From Lysobacter_K sp038248955 (GTDB taxonomy: Bacteria; Pseudomonadota; Gammaproteobacteria; Xanthomonadales; Xanthomonadaceae), in assembly GCA_038248955.1 (NCBI GenBank), contig JBBRWW010000140.1, forward strand, positions 1 to 7,288: a DNA stretch of 7,288 nt. Direction: 5' to 3'. Below, piece by piece: positions 1-5,364 of this stretch. The notes under the pieces were generated by a model. That model searched no databases. It was not told where the DNA came from and was given only the letters and a program-made list of their open reading frames with translations. Position numbers and translations under genes: made by a program. The stretch's first letter is position 1; each line of letters starts with the position of its first letter.

Positions 1-237
1 CGCTTGGCTGTCCATGAGCGATTTCCCGACGCTGCCATGCAGGTGAGCCTGTCGGTCCGCCTCATCGTGGAACGCATCGAACACGCCATATTCGGAGCGG
101 CCGAACCGTACCGCGTACCACGCGGTGGTGCCCGGCTCGTCGCGCAGCATCGCCACGGTTGCGCGCAACAACGCCTCCACTTCGGCGTCCTTGCCCGGCG
201 CAGCCTCCAAGCGCACCAACAAACCTTGGGTGATCAT
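1..237 (-). CDS. ABM-type (antibiotic biosynthesis monooxygenase/quinol monooxygenase-like) protein, 3' end outside window
   Basis: The frame is open from an ATG at 237 to the window edge, giving the first 79 residues without a stop. It begins MITQGLLVRLEAAPGKDAEV and continues with a helix, then EPGTTAWYAVRFG, then YGVFDAFHDEADRQAHLHG. That order (beta strand, the APGK turn, helix, an E-P-G-x-x-x-W/Y strand, a F-D-x-F strand, then A-x-x-x-H) is the pattern of the small dimeric ferredoxin-like ABM/YgiN fold, whose complete members are about 95-110 residues. Members oxidise quinols or aromatic polyketides, or only bind such ligands, without a cofactor; the substrate here cannot be told. GGAG at 247-244 (minus strand), six bases before the ATG, supports this start. 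It is the last minus-strand gene on the left and follows the 73-residue protein across a 93-base gap. Confidence 0.8.
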   Translation of the reverse strand, partial: MITQGLLVRLEAAPGKDAEVEALLRATVAMLRDEPGTTAWYAVRFGRSEYGVFDAFHDEADRQAHLHGSVGKSLMDSQA

Positions 238-330
238 GGCCGTCTCCGCTGGTTTCGAGAGCCTGATCCTGCGCCCGCACAAGTAAAAAAAAGGTGTTCA
301 AACAAAGGTATTCAGCCGCATGTTGCCCGC
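238..330. promoter_or_regulatory. Intergenic gap with AT-rich stretch, possible promoter of the ABM gene
   Basis: These 93 bases separate the stop of the 73-residue gene from the ABM start. Positions 282-312 are clearly AT-rich in an otherwise GC-rich window and include a run of eight A (eight T on the minus strand). On the minus strand TTGTTT and TTGAAC resemble -35 boxes, but no -10 box lies at the usual distance. I found no convincing stem before the T run, so an intrinsic terminator of the upstream gene is not supported. A promoter for the ABM gene is plausible but unproven. Confidence 0.3.
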
Positions 331-552
331 TCAGGTGTCGATGCCCGGGACCCGACCCGGCTCGCTGACGTGGATGGCATGCTGGCCGGCCGGCGTCAGC
401 ACCGCGCTGGACAGCGCGCCGTCGATCATGCCTTTCGCGGCCAACGCCTCGACCGTGGGGTGGTCGGAGGGTTGGATCCCGCCGTTGGCAACCGCCAACA
501 GGCAGCGGAGTTCCTCTTCGGTCAGCACCGTCTGCTGCGTGCTCGTGGTCAT
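331..552 (-). CDS. Hypothetical 73-residue protein, possibly winged-helix-like
   Basis: The ATG at 552 opens a 73-residue frame ending in TGA at 331. The same frame is open far upstream, but that part is extremely Arg/Pro-rich and is antisense to the acetyltransferase, so it is not taken as coding. The start at 552 gives a compositionally normal protein: Thr/Gln-rich N-terminus, a helix LTEEELRCLLAVANGG, a second helix HPTVEALAAKGMI, then LTPAGQHAI. The 'L-A-x-K-G-x-I ... L-T-x-x-G' ending recalls the recognition helix and wing of MarR/ArsR-like winged-helix proteins, but it is too short for a full domain and DNA binding is not shown. The upstream AGGG is a weak ribosome site. I do not recognise a named family. 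The gene runs divergently from the acetyltransferase across a 290-base gap. Confidence 0.6.
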   Translation of the reverse strand: MTTSTQQTVLTEEELRCLLAVANGGIQPSDHPTVEALAAKGMIDGALSSAVLTPAGQHAIHVSEPGRVPGIDT

Positions 553-842
553 GGCGTCGCCCTGTGTCCGGTCCGGAGCGTCACGTTGGCGCGCGGAAGA
601 GAAGCGGGGTGTGAAGTGGCTGTGGCGCCTACTGGCAGTGGCTGAGAGTGCCTGTGCCACCGCCCGGCCGACCACCGCATGTCGCGGCCGCCGCCGGCTA
701 AACCACGCCGAACTGCGCGTGCGGACCCGGGTCGGGCGGTGACGATGAGCGATGGCGGACTTCGCTCGCGGCCCCTCCTTCGCCGGCTTCCCTGCGCGGT
801 GCTGCGGTAACCTCTGCCGCATCGCCCTCCAGCCCACCGCCC
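553..842. other. Divergent intergenic region without a gene
   Basis: This 290-base stretch lies between the divergent 73-residue gene and the acetyltransferase gene. Frames open across it are Arg/Pro/Ala-rich and look like chance reading through GC-rich DNA. It should hold promoters for both flanking genes. A TAACCT box (808-813) is the only -10-like sequence I see on the plus strand, with no good -35 partner. No tRNA-like cloverleaf, strong terminator hairpin or repeat array was found. Confidence 0.5.
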
Positions 843-1418
843 ATGTCCGTTTTCGAGACGCCACGCCTGCACATGCGCCCGCTGGGCGAGACCGACGAGG
901 CGTTGTACTGCCACCTCCACACCGACCCCGAAGTGATGCGGCATATCGGCGCGCCGATGTCGGCCGAAGCCGCGCAGCGCAGTTTCCGCGCCGCGTGCCG
1001 GCTGGCGACGCGCGACGGTGCCGCGGCACAGCGTTGGGTCGTGGCGGAGCACGGCTCAGCTGCGGCGATCGGTCTGTTGGCGCTGATCGGCGACGAGGCC
1101 GCGGCCGATCAGGCCGAAGTCGGGCTGATGCTGCGGGCCGACCGGCAACGACGCGGCGTGGCCGTGGCGGCGATCGGCGCGATCGCCGATTGGGCCTTCG
1201 ACCCGGCCTGCTCGGACGGCCCGGACCTGCGGCTGCTGTGGACCCGACACGCCCCCGACAACGTCGCGGCGATGCGATTGATGCGGCGGATGGCGTTCCT
1301 GCGCCAGGATCCGCGCAGCCCCGACCCGGACGAAATCCGCTGGCAGATGCCCCGCGACCGTTGGCACGCGCATCGTGGCATCGCCGCCGACGTGGCGGAA
1401 ACGCCCGCAGACCGTTAG
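843..1418 (+). CDS. GNAT-family N-acetyltransferase (RimJ/RimL-like)
   Basis: This 191-residue protein has the order typical of RimJ/RimL-type GNAT enzymes, which move an acetyl group from acetyl-CoA to an amine. It opens FETPRLHMRPL (residues 4-14), the usual 'T-x-R-L-x-L-R-x-L' strand. It then has HTDPEVMRHIGAPMS (26-40), the strand AEVGLMLRAD (91-100) and the acetyl-CoA loop QRRGVA (102-107), matching Q/R-x-x-G-x-G/A. HAPDNVAAMRLMRRMAF (136-152) is the motif B region, where Asn and the final (G/A)F are usual. No clear Shine-Dalgarno precedes the ATG. The borosin methyltransferase begins 38 bases after its stop on the same strand, so co-transcription is possible. The substrate is unknown: ribosomal protein, free amine or the neighbouring peptide are all open. 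Confidence 0.88.
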   Translation: MSVFETPRLHMRPLGETDEALYCHLHTDPEVMRHIGAPMSAEAAQRSFRAACRLATRDGAAAQRWVVAEHGSAAAIGLLALIGDEAAADQAEVGLMLRADRQRRGVAVAAIGAIADWAFDPACSDGPDLRLLWTRHAPDNVAAMRLMRRMAFLRQDPRSPDPDEIRWQMPRDRWHAHRGIAADVAETPADR

Positions 1419-1437
1419 ATTCTTCCGATTGATTATG
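1413..1437 (+). promoter_or_regulatory. AT-rich spacer, candidate promoter upstream of the borosin methyltransferase
   Basis: The acetyltransferase stop and the next 20 bases form a local AT-rich island (TTAGAT at 1415-1420 and GATTAT at 1431-1436) before a G-rich ribosome site. GATTAT could serve as a -10 box. The spacing to TTAGAT is only 10 bases, so no proper -35 is seen. This is a weak candidate for a separate promoter of the methyltransferase-precursor-cyclase genes. Confidence 0.2.
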
Positions 1438-1444
1438 GCCACCG

Positions 1445-1453
1445 GGGGGAGGG
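1445..1453 (+). promoter_or_regulatory. Shine-Dalgarno of the borosin methyltransferase
   Basis: A G-rich run with a GGAG core (1448-1451) lies five bases before the ATG at 1457. It fixes that ATG as the start; the nearby ATG at 1435 is in a different frame. Confidence 0.65.
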
Positions 1454-1456
1454 CGA

Positions 1457-2317
1457 ATGGCAGCACAGGGAAATCTGGCCTGCGTCGGTTTGGGGATGAT
1501 GCTCGGGGCGCACCTGAGTCCGCGCTCGCGCAGCCATATCGAGCAGGCCGACGTCGTGTTCGCGCTGGTGTCCGATCCGCTGGTGGAGTTGTGGCTGCAG
1601 GACATGCGCCCTGATGTCCGCAGCCTCCAGCCGTATTACGCCGAAGGCAAGGCCCGCCCGCAGTCCTACCGCGAGATGGTCGAGGCGATGCTGGTCGAGG
1701 TGCGCGCCGGTCGCCGCGTCTGCGGGGTGTTCTACGGCCATCCGGGGGTGTTTGCATTCGTGCCGCATCGCAGCATCAATCAGGCGCGCCGCGAGGGGTT
1801 CGAGGCGCACATGGAGCCGGGGATCTCGGCGGAGGATTGCCTGTACGCGGACCTGGGGATCGACCCGGGCACGTATGGCTGCCAGCACTACGAAGCCAGC
1901 CAGTTCATGTTCTACCAGCGCCGCATCGACCCGTCCGCCTATCTGGTGCTGTGGCAGGTCGGCATTGCCGGCGACCGTACGCTGGCCAGGTACCAGACCG
2001 GACCGGGCTACCGACGCCTGCTGGTCGAACTGCTGGCCCAGGATTATCCGTTGAGCCATGAAGTCATCGCCTACGAAGCTGCTACGCTCCCGATCACGAC
2101 GCCGCGCATGGGGAAGATGCCGCTGTCGGGACTGGTCGAGGCTGACCTGCGACTGCAGACAACGCTGGTGATTCCGCCGGCTCGTCCGATGCAACGCAAC
2201 CAGGCCATGCTCGACCGCATCGCGCTACTGGAGCTCCAGATCGCCGCTGCCAACGCGACACCATCCATCCACTACCAGCCAGGGGAAGCACATGTCGAAC
2301 GCAATCCAGTTTCTTGA
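1457..2317 (+). CDS. Split borosin alpha-N-methyltransferase (SonM/OphMA-type, TP-methylase fold)
   Basis: This 286-residue protein has the tetrapyrrole-methylase fold: GNLACVGLGMM (residues 5-15) is the first strand and glycine loop, and VFYGHPGVFAF (91-101) and MEPGISAEDCLYADLGIDP (119-137) form the SAM site. Across these blocks it closely matches, as recalled, the catalytic domain of OphMA, the fungal omphalotin enzyme (FYGHPGVF, PGVSAEDCLFADL, YEAS). The residues needed for backbone amide N-methylation in OphMA (Tyr66, Arg72, Tyr76, Tyr98) line up with Tyr61, Arg67, Tyr71 and Tyr93 at a constant offset of five. OphMA carries its core peptide on its own C-terminus. This protein ends after a short helix-rich tail (about 245-286) and has no core, as in the split SonM enzymes. 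The next gene supplies the precursor and overlaps by 26 bases. A generic 'SAM-dependent' or 'tetrapyrrole' methyltransferase label would miss this role; no cobalamin or siroheme genes are nearby. Confidence 0.93.
   Translation: MAAQGNLACVGLGMMLGAHLSPRSRSHIEQADVVFALVSDPLVELWLQDMRPDVRSLQPYYAEGKARPQSYREMVEAMLVEVRAGRRVCGVFYGHPGVFAFVPHRSINQARREGFEAHMEPGISAEDCLYADLGIDPGTYGCQHYEASQFMFYQRRIDPSAYLVLWQVGIAGDRTLARYQTGPGYRRLLVELLAQDYPLSHEVIAYEAATLPITTPRMGKMPLSGLVEADLRLQTTLVIPPARPMQRNQAMLDRIALLELQIAAANATPSIHYQPGEAHVERNPVS
2281..2285 (+). promoter_or_regulatory. Strong Shine-Dalgarno of the precursor gene, inside the methyltransferase gene
   Basis: AGGGG stands six bases before the ATG at 2292 and lies within the last codons of the methyltransferase. 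It is among the best ribosome sites in the window. It supports this start and suggests strong precursor translation, possibly coupled to that of the enzyme. Confidence 0.75.
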
Positions 2318-2582
2318 AGCGATGGGCAGCAACGCATCATTGGGCCGCCTGTCCGCGGCCGGGTACGCCGCCGCGGTGGCACGACTTGATGCCGACGAGG
2401 CCCAGCAGCAGGCGCTGCTGGATCGCAATCCTGCGGTCCTCAACGAACTCCTCGATGGCCGCACCCAGATGATGTTCATGGTCAACAGTCCCAGTCCCGA
2501 CGACCACGAAGCGTTCCCGGACGACGACAAGGATGGCGATGGCGTCCCGGACGACGACGAGTCGCCCTACGAAAAAGAATGA
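2292..2582 (+). CDS. Split borosin precursor peptide with acidic calcium-loop-like tail
   Basis: This 96-residue protein overlaps the methyltransferase end by 26 bases in another frame. Residues 1-57 are helical: AIQFLEAMGSNASLGRL, then AAGYAAAVARLDADEAQQQALL, then NPAVLNELLDG. That pattern (F-L/F-x-x-x-G-x-x-A-x-L, then a helix, L-x-x-x-x-x-x-A-L-L, then L-x-x-L-x-G) matches, as recalled, the borosin-binding domain of SonA from Shewanella, which docks on the methyltransferase dimer. In SonA a short hydrophobic LVIS-containing stretch follows and is N-methylated. Here QMMFMVNSPSPDD (59-71) sits in that place and is the candidate core. The tail (70-96) is very acidic: ten Asp and four Glu, with DKDGDGVPDDDE (79-90) resembling a thrombospondin type 3 or EF-hand calcium loop. 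No Cys and no signal peptide are seen. An unrelated calcium-binding small protein is possible, but the position and N-terminal helices favour a precursor. Confidence 0.85.
   Translation: MSNAIQFLEAMGSNASLGRLSAAGYAAAVARLDADEAQQQALLDRNPAVLNELLDGRTQMMFMVNSPSPDDHEAFPDDDKDGDGVPDDDESPYEKE
2466..2504 (+). other. Candidate borosin core segment (precursor residues 59-71)
   Basis: This segment encodes QMMFMVNSPSPDD, directly after the last helix of the binding domain (NELLDG). It is the only run of hydrophobic, unstructured residues in the peptide and stands where SonA carries its methylated LVIS stretch. Met60 to Val64 are therefore the likeliest backbone N-methylation sites. The assignment is by position and composition only; the tail further on could also belong to the product. 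Confidence 0.5.
2514..2573 (+). repeat. Imperfect 10-codon tandem repeat in the precursor tail
   Basis: Two 30-base units encode FPDDDKDGDG (residues 75-84) and VPDDDESPYE (85-94). The first halves share a 14-base identical stretch (2515-2528 and 2545-2558, TCCCGGACGACGAC) exactly 30 bases apart, while the second halves have diverged. The repeated PDDD elements flank the DKDGDG calcium-loop-like motif. Confidence 0.6.
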
Positions 2583-2584
2583 CC

Positions 2585-2599
2585 TCAAGGATGCCTTGA
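2585..2599 (+). promoter_or_regulatory. Small hairpin between precursor and cyclase genes
   Basis: TCAAGG and CCTTGA form a perfect 6-bp stem around an ATG triloop, two bases after the precursor stop. No T tract follows, so it is not a classical terminator. The AAGG in the left arm is the only Shine-Dalgarno-like sequence before the cyclase start at 2603, so the stem could hide that site and lower cyclase translation, or protect the upstream message from decay. Confidence 0.4.
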
Positions 2600-2602
2600 T
2601 CG

Positions 2603-4456
2603 ATGGCGCGCGCACGCGGCAAGACCTGGCGACTGGCGATGGTGCTGGCGCTGGCGTGCGTCGCGCCGGCGCTGGCCGCCTCCGCGTCGTACGAACAACG
2701 GTTGGCCGAGGCCGATGCGCTCCGCAGCGCGGACCCGCAACGGTTCGCGATCCTGCTGGACGGCCTCGACGTGGATGCCGCACGGTCGAGCGCCGGCCAG
2801 CGCCAGCACCTGCAATACCTGCGTGCCTACCAGTCGGTGGTCCACCGTAACCACGTCGATCAGGGCGTCGCCCAGGCCAAGGTGCTGTTCAAGCAGGCGT
2901 CGATCATCGACCTCAGGTACCGCGCCGGCTCCCTGATTGCGAACAGCTATGCGATCAACCGCAATTTCTCCGAAGGCCTGCGGTACCTCAATCAAACCCT
3001 GCCGATGCGCAAGCGCGTCCTGGACAAGGACATCCGGCATGACGGGATCGACGCCGCCGCCGCCCTGTACAACCAGTTGGGCCAATACCAGCTTGGCCTG
3101 CGTTACGCACGCGAAACCCTCGCGGATGACCCGAACGCGCGGGCGCGCTGCCTGGCGGGGCATTTCCAGATCGAATCGCAGTACCACCTGCAGTTGCTTT
3201 CCGCGGACGATCTGGCGCTCCAGCAGGGGATCGCGCGATGCCTTGCGATCAAGGAAAAGCTACCGGCCAACTTCATCCGACTCGTGTTGGCCCGCAAGTG
3301 GGCCACGCGCGGAGAAGCGGGCAACGCGATCGCGCTGCTGGAAGACAATGTGGCCGAGGTCGATGCGATCGGCTACAACTTCCTGAGCGCCGAAGTGCAT
3401 GCGCTGCTTGCCCAATTGACGCTGGGACAGGCTGATGTCGCGGCCGCTCGCCGGCATGCCCAGGAGGCGATTTCCCACGCCACCGATCTTCCCAGCGCCA
3501 TGTCCCTGGCCGACGCCTACAACGTGCTCTACCAGATCGCCGAGCGACAACAGGAACCGGTCGCGGCGCTGGGTTTCTACCGCCGCTACGCGGAGGCGGA
3601 CAAGGCGCATGTGACCGATGTCAACGCGCGCGAGCTTGCTTACCAGATCGTGCGCGAGGAAACCCTGCAGAAGACCCAGCAGATCGAGCGGTTGAACAGC
3701 GAGAACCAGCTGCTGGTGCTGCAGCAGCGCATCGACCAGCAGGCCAACCAGAACACCCGTCTGCTGATGCTGTTGCTGGCACTGCTGGTCGCGCTGATCG
3801 GGTATTGGGCTTACAAGGTCAAGCTCGTGCAGCAGTCGTTGCGTCGTTTCGCCGAGACCGATGCCCTGACAGGTATCAGCAATCGGCACCACTTCACCCT
3901 GCGGGCCGAGCGGGCGCTGGTGGGGGCCGCGGCCGACGGCGAGCCCTGCACGCTGATCATGTTCGACCTCGACCACTTCAAGCTGATCAACGACAGCTAT
4001 GGCCACGAAATCGGCGATTGGGTGCTCAAGCAGGTGGCGCGCACGTGCGAGGGGCTGTGCCGGCGGATGGACCAGTTCGGTCGCCTCGGCGGCGAGGAAT
4101 TCGCGATCCTGCTGCGCGGCATCGACCTGTGCTCGGCCACGCGCCTGGCCGAGGATTGCCGCGTGCGCCTGACCCAGATCGACAGCGGCGAAACCGGCCA
4201 TGCGTTCATGGTGACCGCCAGTTTCGGCGTCAGCGCCACGACCCTGTCGGGGTACAACCTCGACAAGCTGCTGTCGCATGCCGACCGGATGCTCTACAGC
4301 GGCAAGCGCTCGGGACGCAACCGCGTGCATGCCTACACCGGCGAGCTGCTCCTGCATCCGCCGCAGCTGCAGGTAGTGCCGCGCGGCGACGAGTCCCCGC
4401 CCGAGGAGGCCGTGTCGCCTGTCGCCCAGGATCGCGCAGAACTTCTGCGCTCCTGA
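2603..4456 (+). CDS. Membrane-anchored TPR-containing diguanylate cyclase (GGDEF)
   Basis: This 617-residue protein makes c-di-GMP from two GTP. Residues 1-26 form a signal peptide (RARGKTWR, hydrophobic run, then PALAA). Residues 30-335 are alpha-helical with TPR-like helix pairs (such as 152-172 and 262-292), a likely periplasmic sensor. A Gln/Glu-rich coiled coil (345-383) leads to one membrane helix (about 386-404). A cytoplasmic GGDEF domain (about 413-578) follows: DALTGISNRHHF, the metal and substrate strand FDLDHFKLIND (454-464), and the active GGEEF at 496-500. RRMD (487-490), five residues before it, is an intact I-site for product inhibition. All key residues are present, so it should be active. 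It starts 20 bases after the precursor stop and is probably in the same operon. The ribosome site is weak. The C-terminal tail (579-617) is Pro/Glu-rich and likely unstructured. Confidence 0.93.
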   Translation: MARARGKTWRLAMVLALACVAPALAASASYEQRLAEADALRSADPQRFAILLDGLDVDAARSSAGQRQHLQYLRAYQSVVHRNHVDQGVAQAKVLFKQASIIDLRYRAGSLIANSYAINRNFSEGLRYLNQTLPMRKRVLDKDIRHDGIDAAAALYNQLGQYQLGLRYARETLADDPNARARCLAGHFQIESQYHLQLLSADDLALQQGIARCLAIKEKLPANFIRLVLARKWATRGEAGNAIALLEDNVAEVDAIGYNFLSAEVHALLAQLTLGQADVAAARRHAQEAISHATDLPSAMSLADAYNVLYQIAERQQEPVAALGFYRRYAEADKAHVTDVNARELAYQIVREETLQKTQQIERLNSENQLLVLQQRIDQQANQNTRLLMLLLALLVALIGYWAYKVKLVQQSLRRFAETDALTGISNRHHFTLRAERALVGAAADGEPCTLIMFDLDHFKLINDSYGHEIGDWVLKQVARTCEGLCRRMDQFGRLGGEEFAILLRGIDLCSATRLAEDCRVRLTQIDSGETGHAFMVTASFGVSATTLSGYNLDKLLSHADRMLYSGKRSGRNRVHAYTGELLLHPPQLQVVPRGDESPPEEAVSPVAQDRAELLRS

Positions 4457-4488
4457 CGCATGGGTGGCCCCGGTCGCCGCCCGCGGAC

Positions 4489-4494
4489 TATCAT
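4489..4494 (+). promoter_or_regulatory. Candidate -10 box for a leaderless transcript
   Basis: TATCAT ends exactly six bases before the ATG at 4501, and that ATG has no Shine-Dalgarno. A TANNNT box at this distance is the arrangement known for leaderless mRNAs, whose transcription starts at the A of the start codon. No good -35 box is seen. Confidence 0.4.
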
Positions 4495-4500
4495 CGCGGC

Positions 4501-4866
4501 ATGTCGAAACTGCTGCTCAACCTGCGCAACGTCCTCGACGAGGAGGCCGATGAGGTGCGCGCCCTGCTGCAGGCGCATCGCATCGAGTTCTACGAAACCC
4601 AGCCCAGCCGCTGGGGGATTTCCCATGGTGGCATCTGGATCAGCGATGACGGCGACGTCGTGCAGGCCAAGCGGTTGATGGCCGACTACCAGGCGCAACG
4701 CCAGGTCCGGGTCCGCGCCGAGAACGAGGCGGCACGACTTGATGGCAGCGCCGAGACGTTCGCCCAGATACTGCGCGAACAGCCTGGCCGCGTGCTGCTG
4801 ACCGCGCTGGCGATCGTCGCGCTGCTGGGGTTGGTCGCGTTGCCGGTCTGGCTGCTGTGGCAATAG
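4501..4866 (+). CDS. DUF6164-type small membrane protein
   Basis: This 121-residue protein begins MSKLLLNLRNVLDEEADEVRALL, then has IEFYETQPSRWGISHGGIWI (28-47) and an acidic stretch followed by QAKRLMADYQAQRQVRVRAE. It ends with one hydrophobic helix (about 98-119) and a two-residue tail. The soluble N-terminal part resembles signal-transducing DUF2007-like folds, in which a 'L-x-x-x-x-I-x-x-x' helix precedes a 'W-G-I-x-x-G-G-x-W-I' strand pair. Architecture and sequence fit the DUF6164 family common in Xanthomonadaceae; this is recognition from memory, and its function is not known. A C-terminal anchor with the bulk in the cytoplasm is likely. It lies 44 bases after the cyclase and 13 bases before trxC, with which it is probably co-transcribed. 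Confidence 0.8.
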   Translation: MSKLLLNLRNVLDEEADEVRALLQAHRIEFYETQPSRWGISHGGIWISDDGDVVQAKRLMADYQAQRQVRVRAENEAARLDGSAETFAQILREQPGRVLLTALAIVALLGLVALPVWLLWQ

Positions 4867-4879
4867 GAGCTCGACGCGC

Positions 4880-5329
4880 ATGAACGACACCACCCAATTA
4901 CTGGTCGCCTGCCCGCACTGCGGCGCCATGAACCGCCTGCCAAGCGCGCGACTGGGCGCGGCGCCCAACTGTGGCCGCTGTCATCGGGCGATGTTCACGG
5001 GCAAGCCGGTGGCACTGACGGCGGCCGACTTCGACGTCCATGCCCTGCGCAGCGGTTTGCCGCTGCTGGTGGATTTCTGGGCACCCTGGTGCGGGCCATG
5101 CCGGACGATGGCGCCGCAGTTCGAGGCGGCCGCGAAGTCGCTGGAACCGCAGGTTCGGCTCGCCAAGGTCGACACCGAGGCCGAACCGGCGCTCGGGGAG
5201 CGGTTCGGCATCCGCAGCATCCCGACGTTGCTGCTGCTGCACGGTGGTCGCGAGATCGGCCGTCAGTCGGGAGCGGTCGGCAGCGAACAGATCGTGCGAT
5301 GGACCCGCGGGCAACTGCCGGCGGGTTGA
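4880..5329 (+). CDS. trxC: Thioredoxin 2 (TrxC), zinc-ribbon thioredoxin
   Basis: This 149-residue protein has two parts. The N-terminal zinc ribbon has CPHC (11-14) and CGRC (31-34), the four Cys that bind zinc in TrxC. The thioredoxin domain has the strand PLLVDFWAPWCGPC, with redox Cys71 and Cys74 in WCGPC, then LAKVDTEAEP, and the cis-proline motif IPT (Pro115). It reduces protein disulfides in the cytoplasm, and in other bacteria TrxC responds to oxidative stress. Length and motif order match typical TrxC (about 140-150 residues). AGGAG at 4865-4869 overlaps the stop of the upstream gene and lies ten bases before the ATG, supporting the start and co-transcription. No OxyR site was recognised upstream. 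Confidence 0.95.
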   Translation: MNDTTQLLVACPHCGAMNRLPSARLGAAPNCGRCHRAMFTGKPVALTAADFDVHALRSGLPLLVDFWAPWCGPCRTMAPQFEAAAKSLEPQVRLAKVDTEAEPALGERFGIRSIPTLLLLHGGREIGRQSGAVGSEQIVRWTRGQLPAG

Positions 5330-5364
5330 CTTGCGCCGGGGTTCGGCGGCAATCCGCGAAGCCG

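Noticed and set aside
283..312. Intrinsic terminator of the 73-residue gene (T run on minus strand)
   Set aside because: There is an eight-T run, but no stable GC stem precedes it on the minus strand.
553..1605. Long minus-strand open frame antisense to the acetyltransferase, continuous with the 73-residue gene
   Set aside because: Its protein is dominated by Arg, Pro, Ala and Ser, as expected from GC-rich antisense frames. The plus-strand GNAT and borosin enzymes have clear family motifs.
1457..2317. Cobalamin or siroheme (tetrapyrrole) methyltransferase reading
   Set aside because: The fold is shared, but the YY-x4-KxR-x3-Y block, FYGHPGVF and SAEDCLYADL match borosin enzymes. The neighbour is a small peptide gene, not a corrin pathway gene.
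2526..2561. EF-hand calcium-signalling protein
   Set aside because: Only one loop is present, with no flanking EF helices, at the end of a peptide whose N-terminal half resembles a borosin-binding domain.
3260..4357. 365-codon minus-strand open frame opposite the cyclase
   Set aside because: It is a Gln/His/Val-rich shadow of a frame with intact GGEEF, I-site and TPR-like helices; no domain was recognised.
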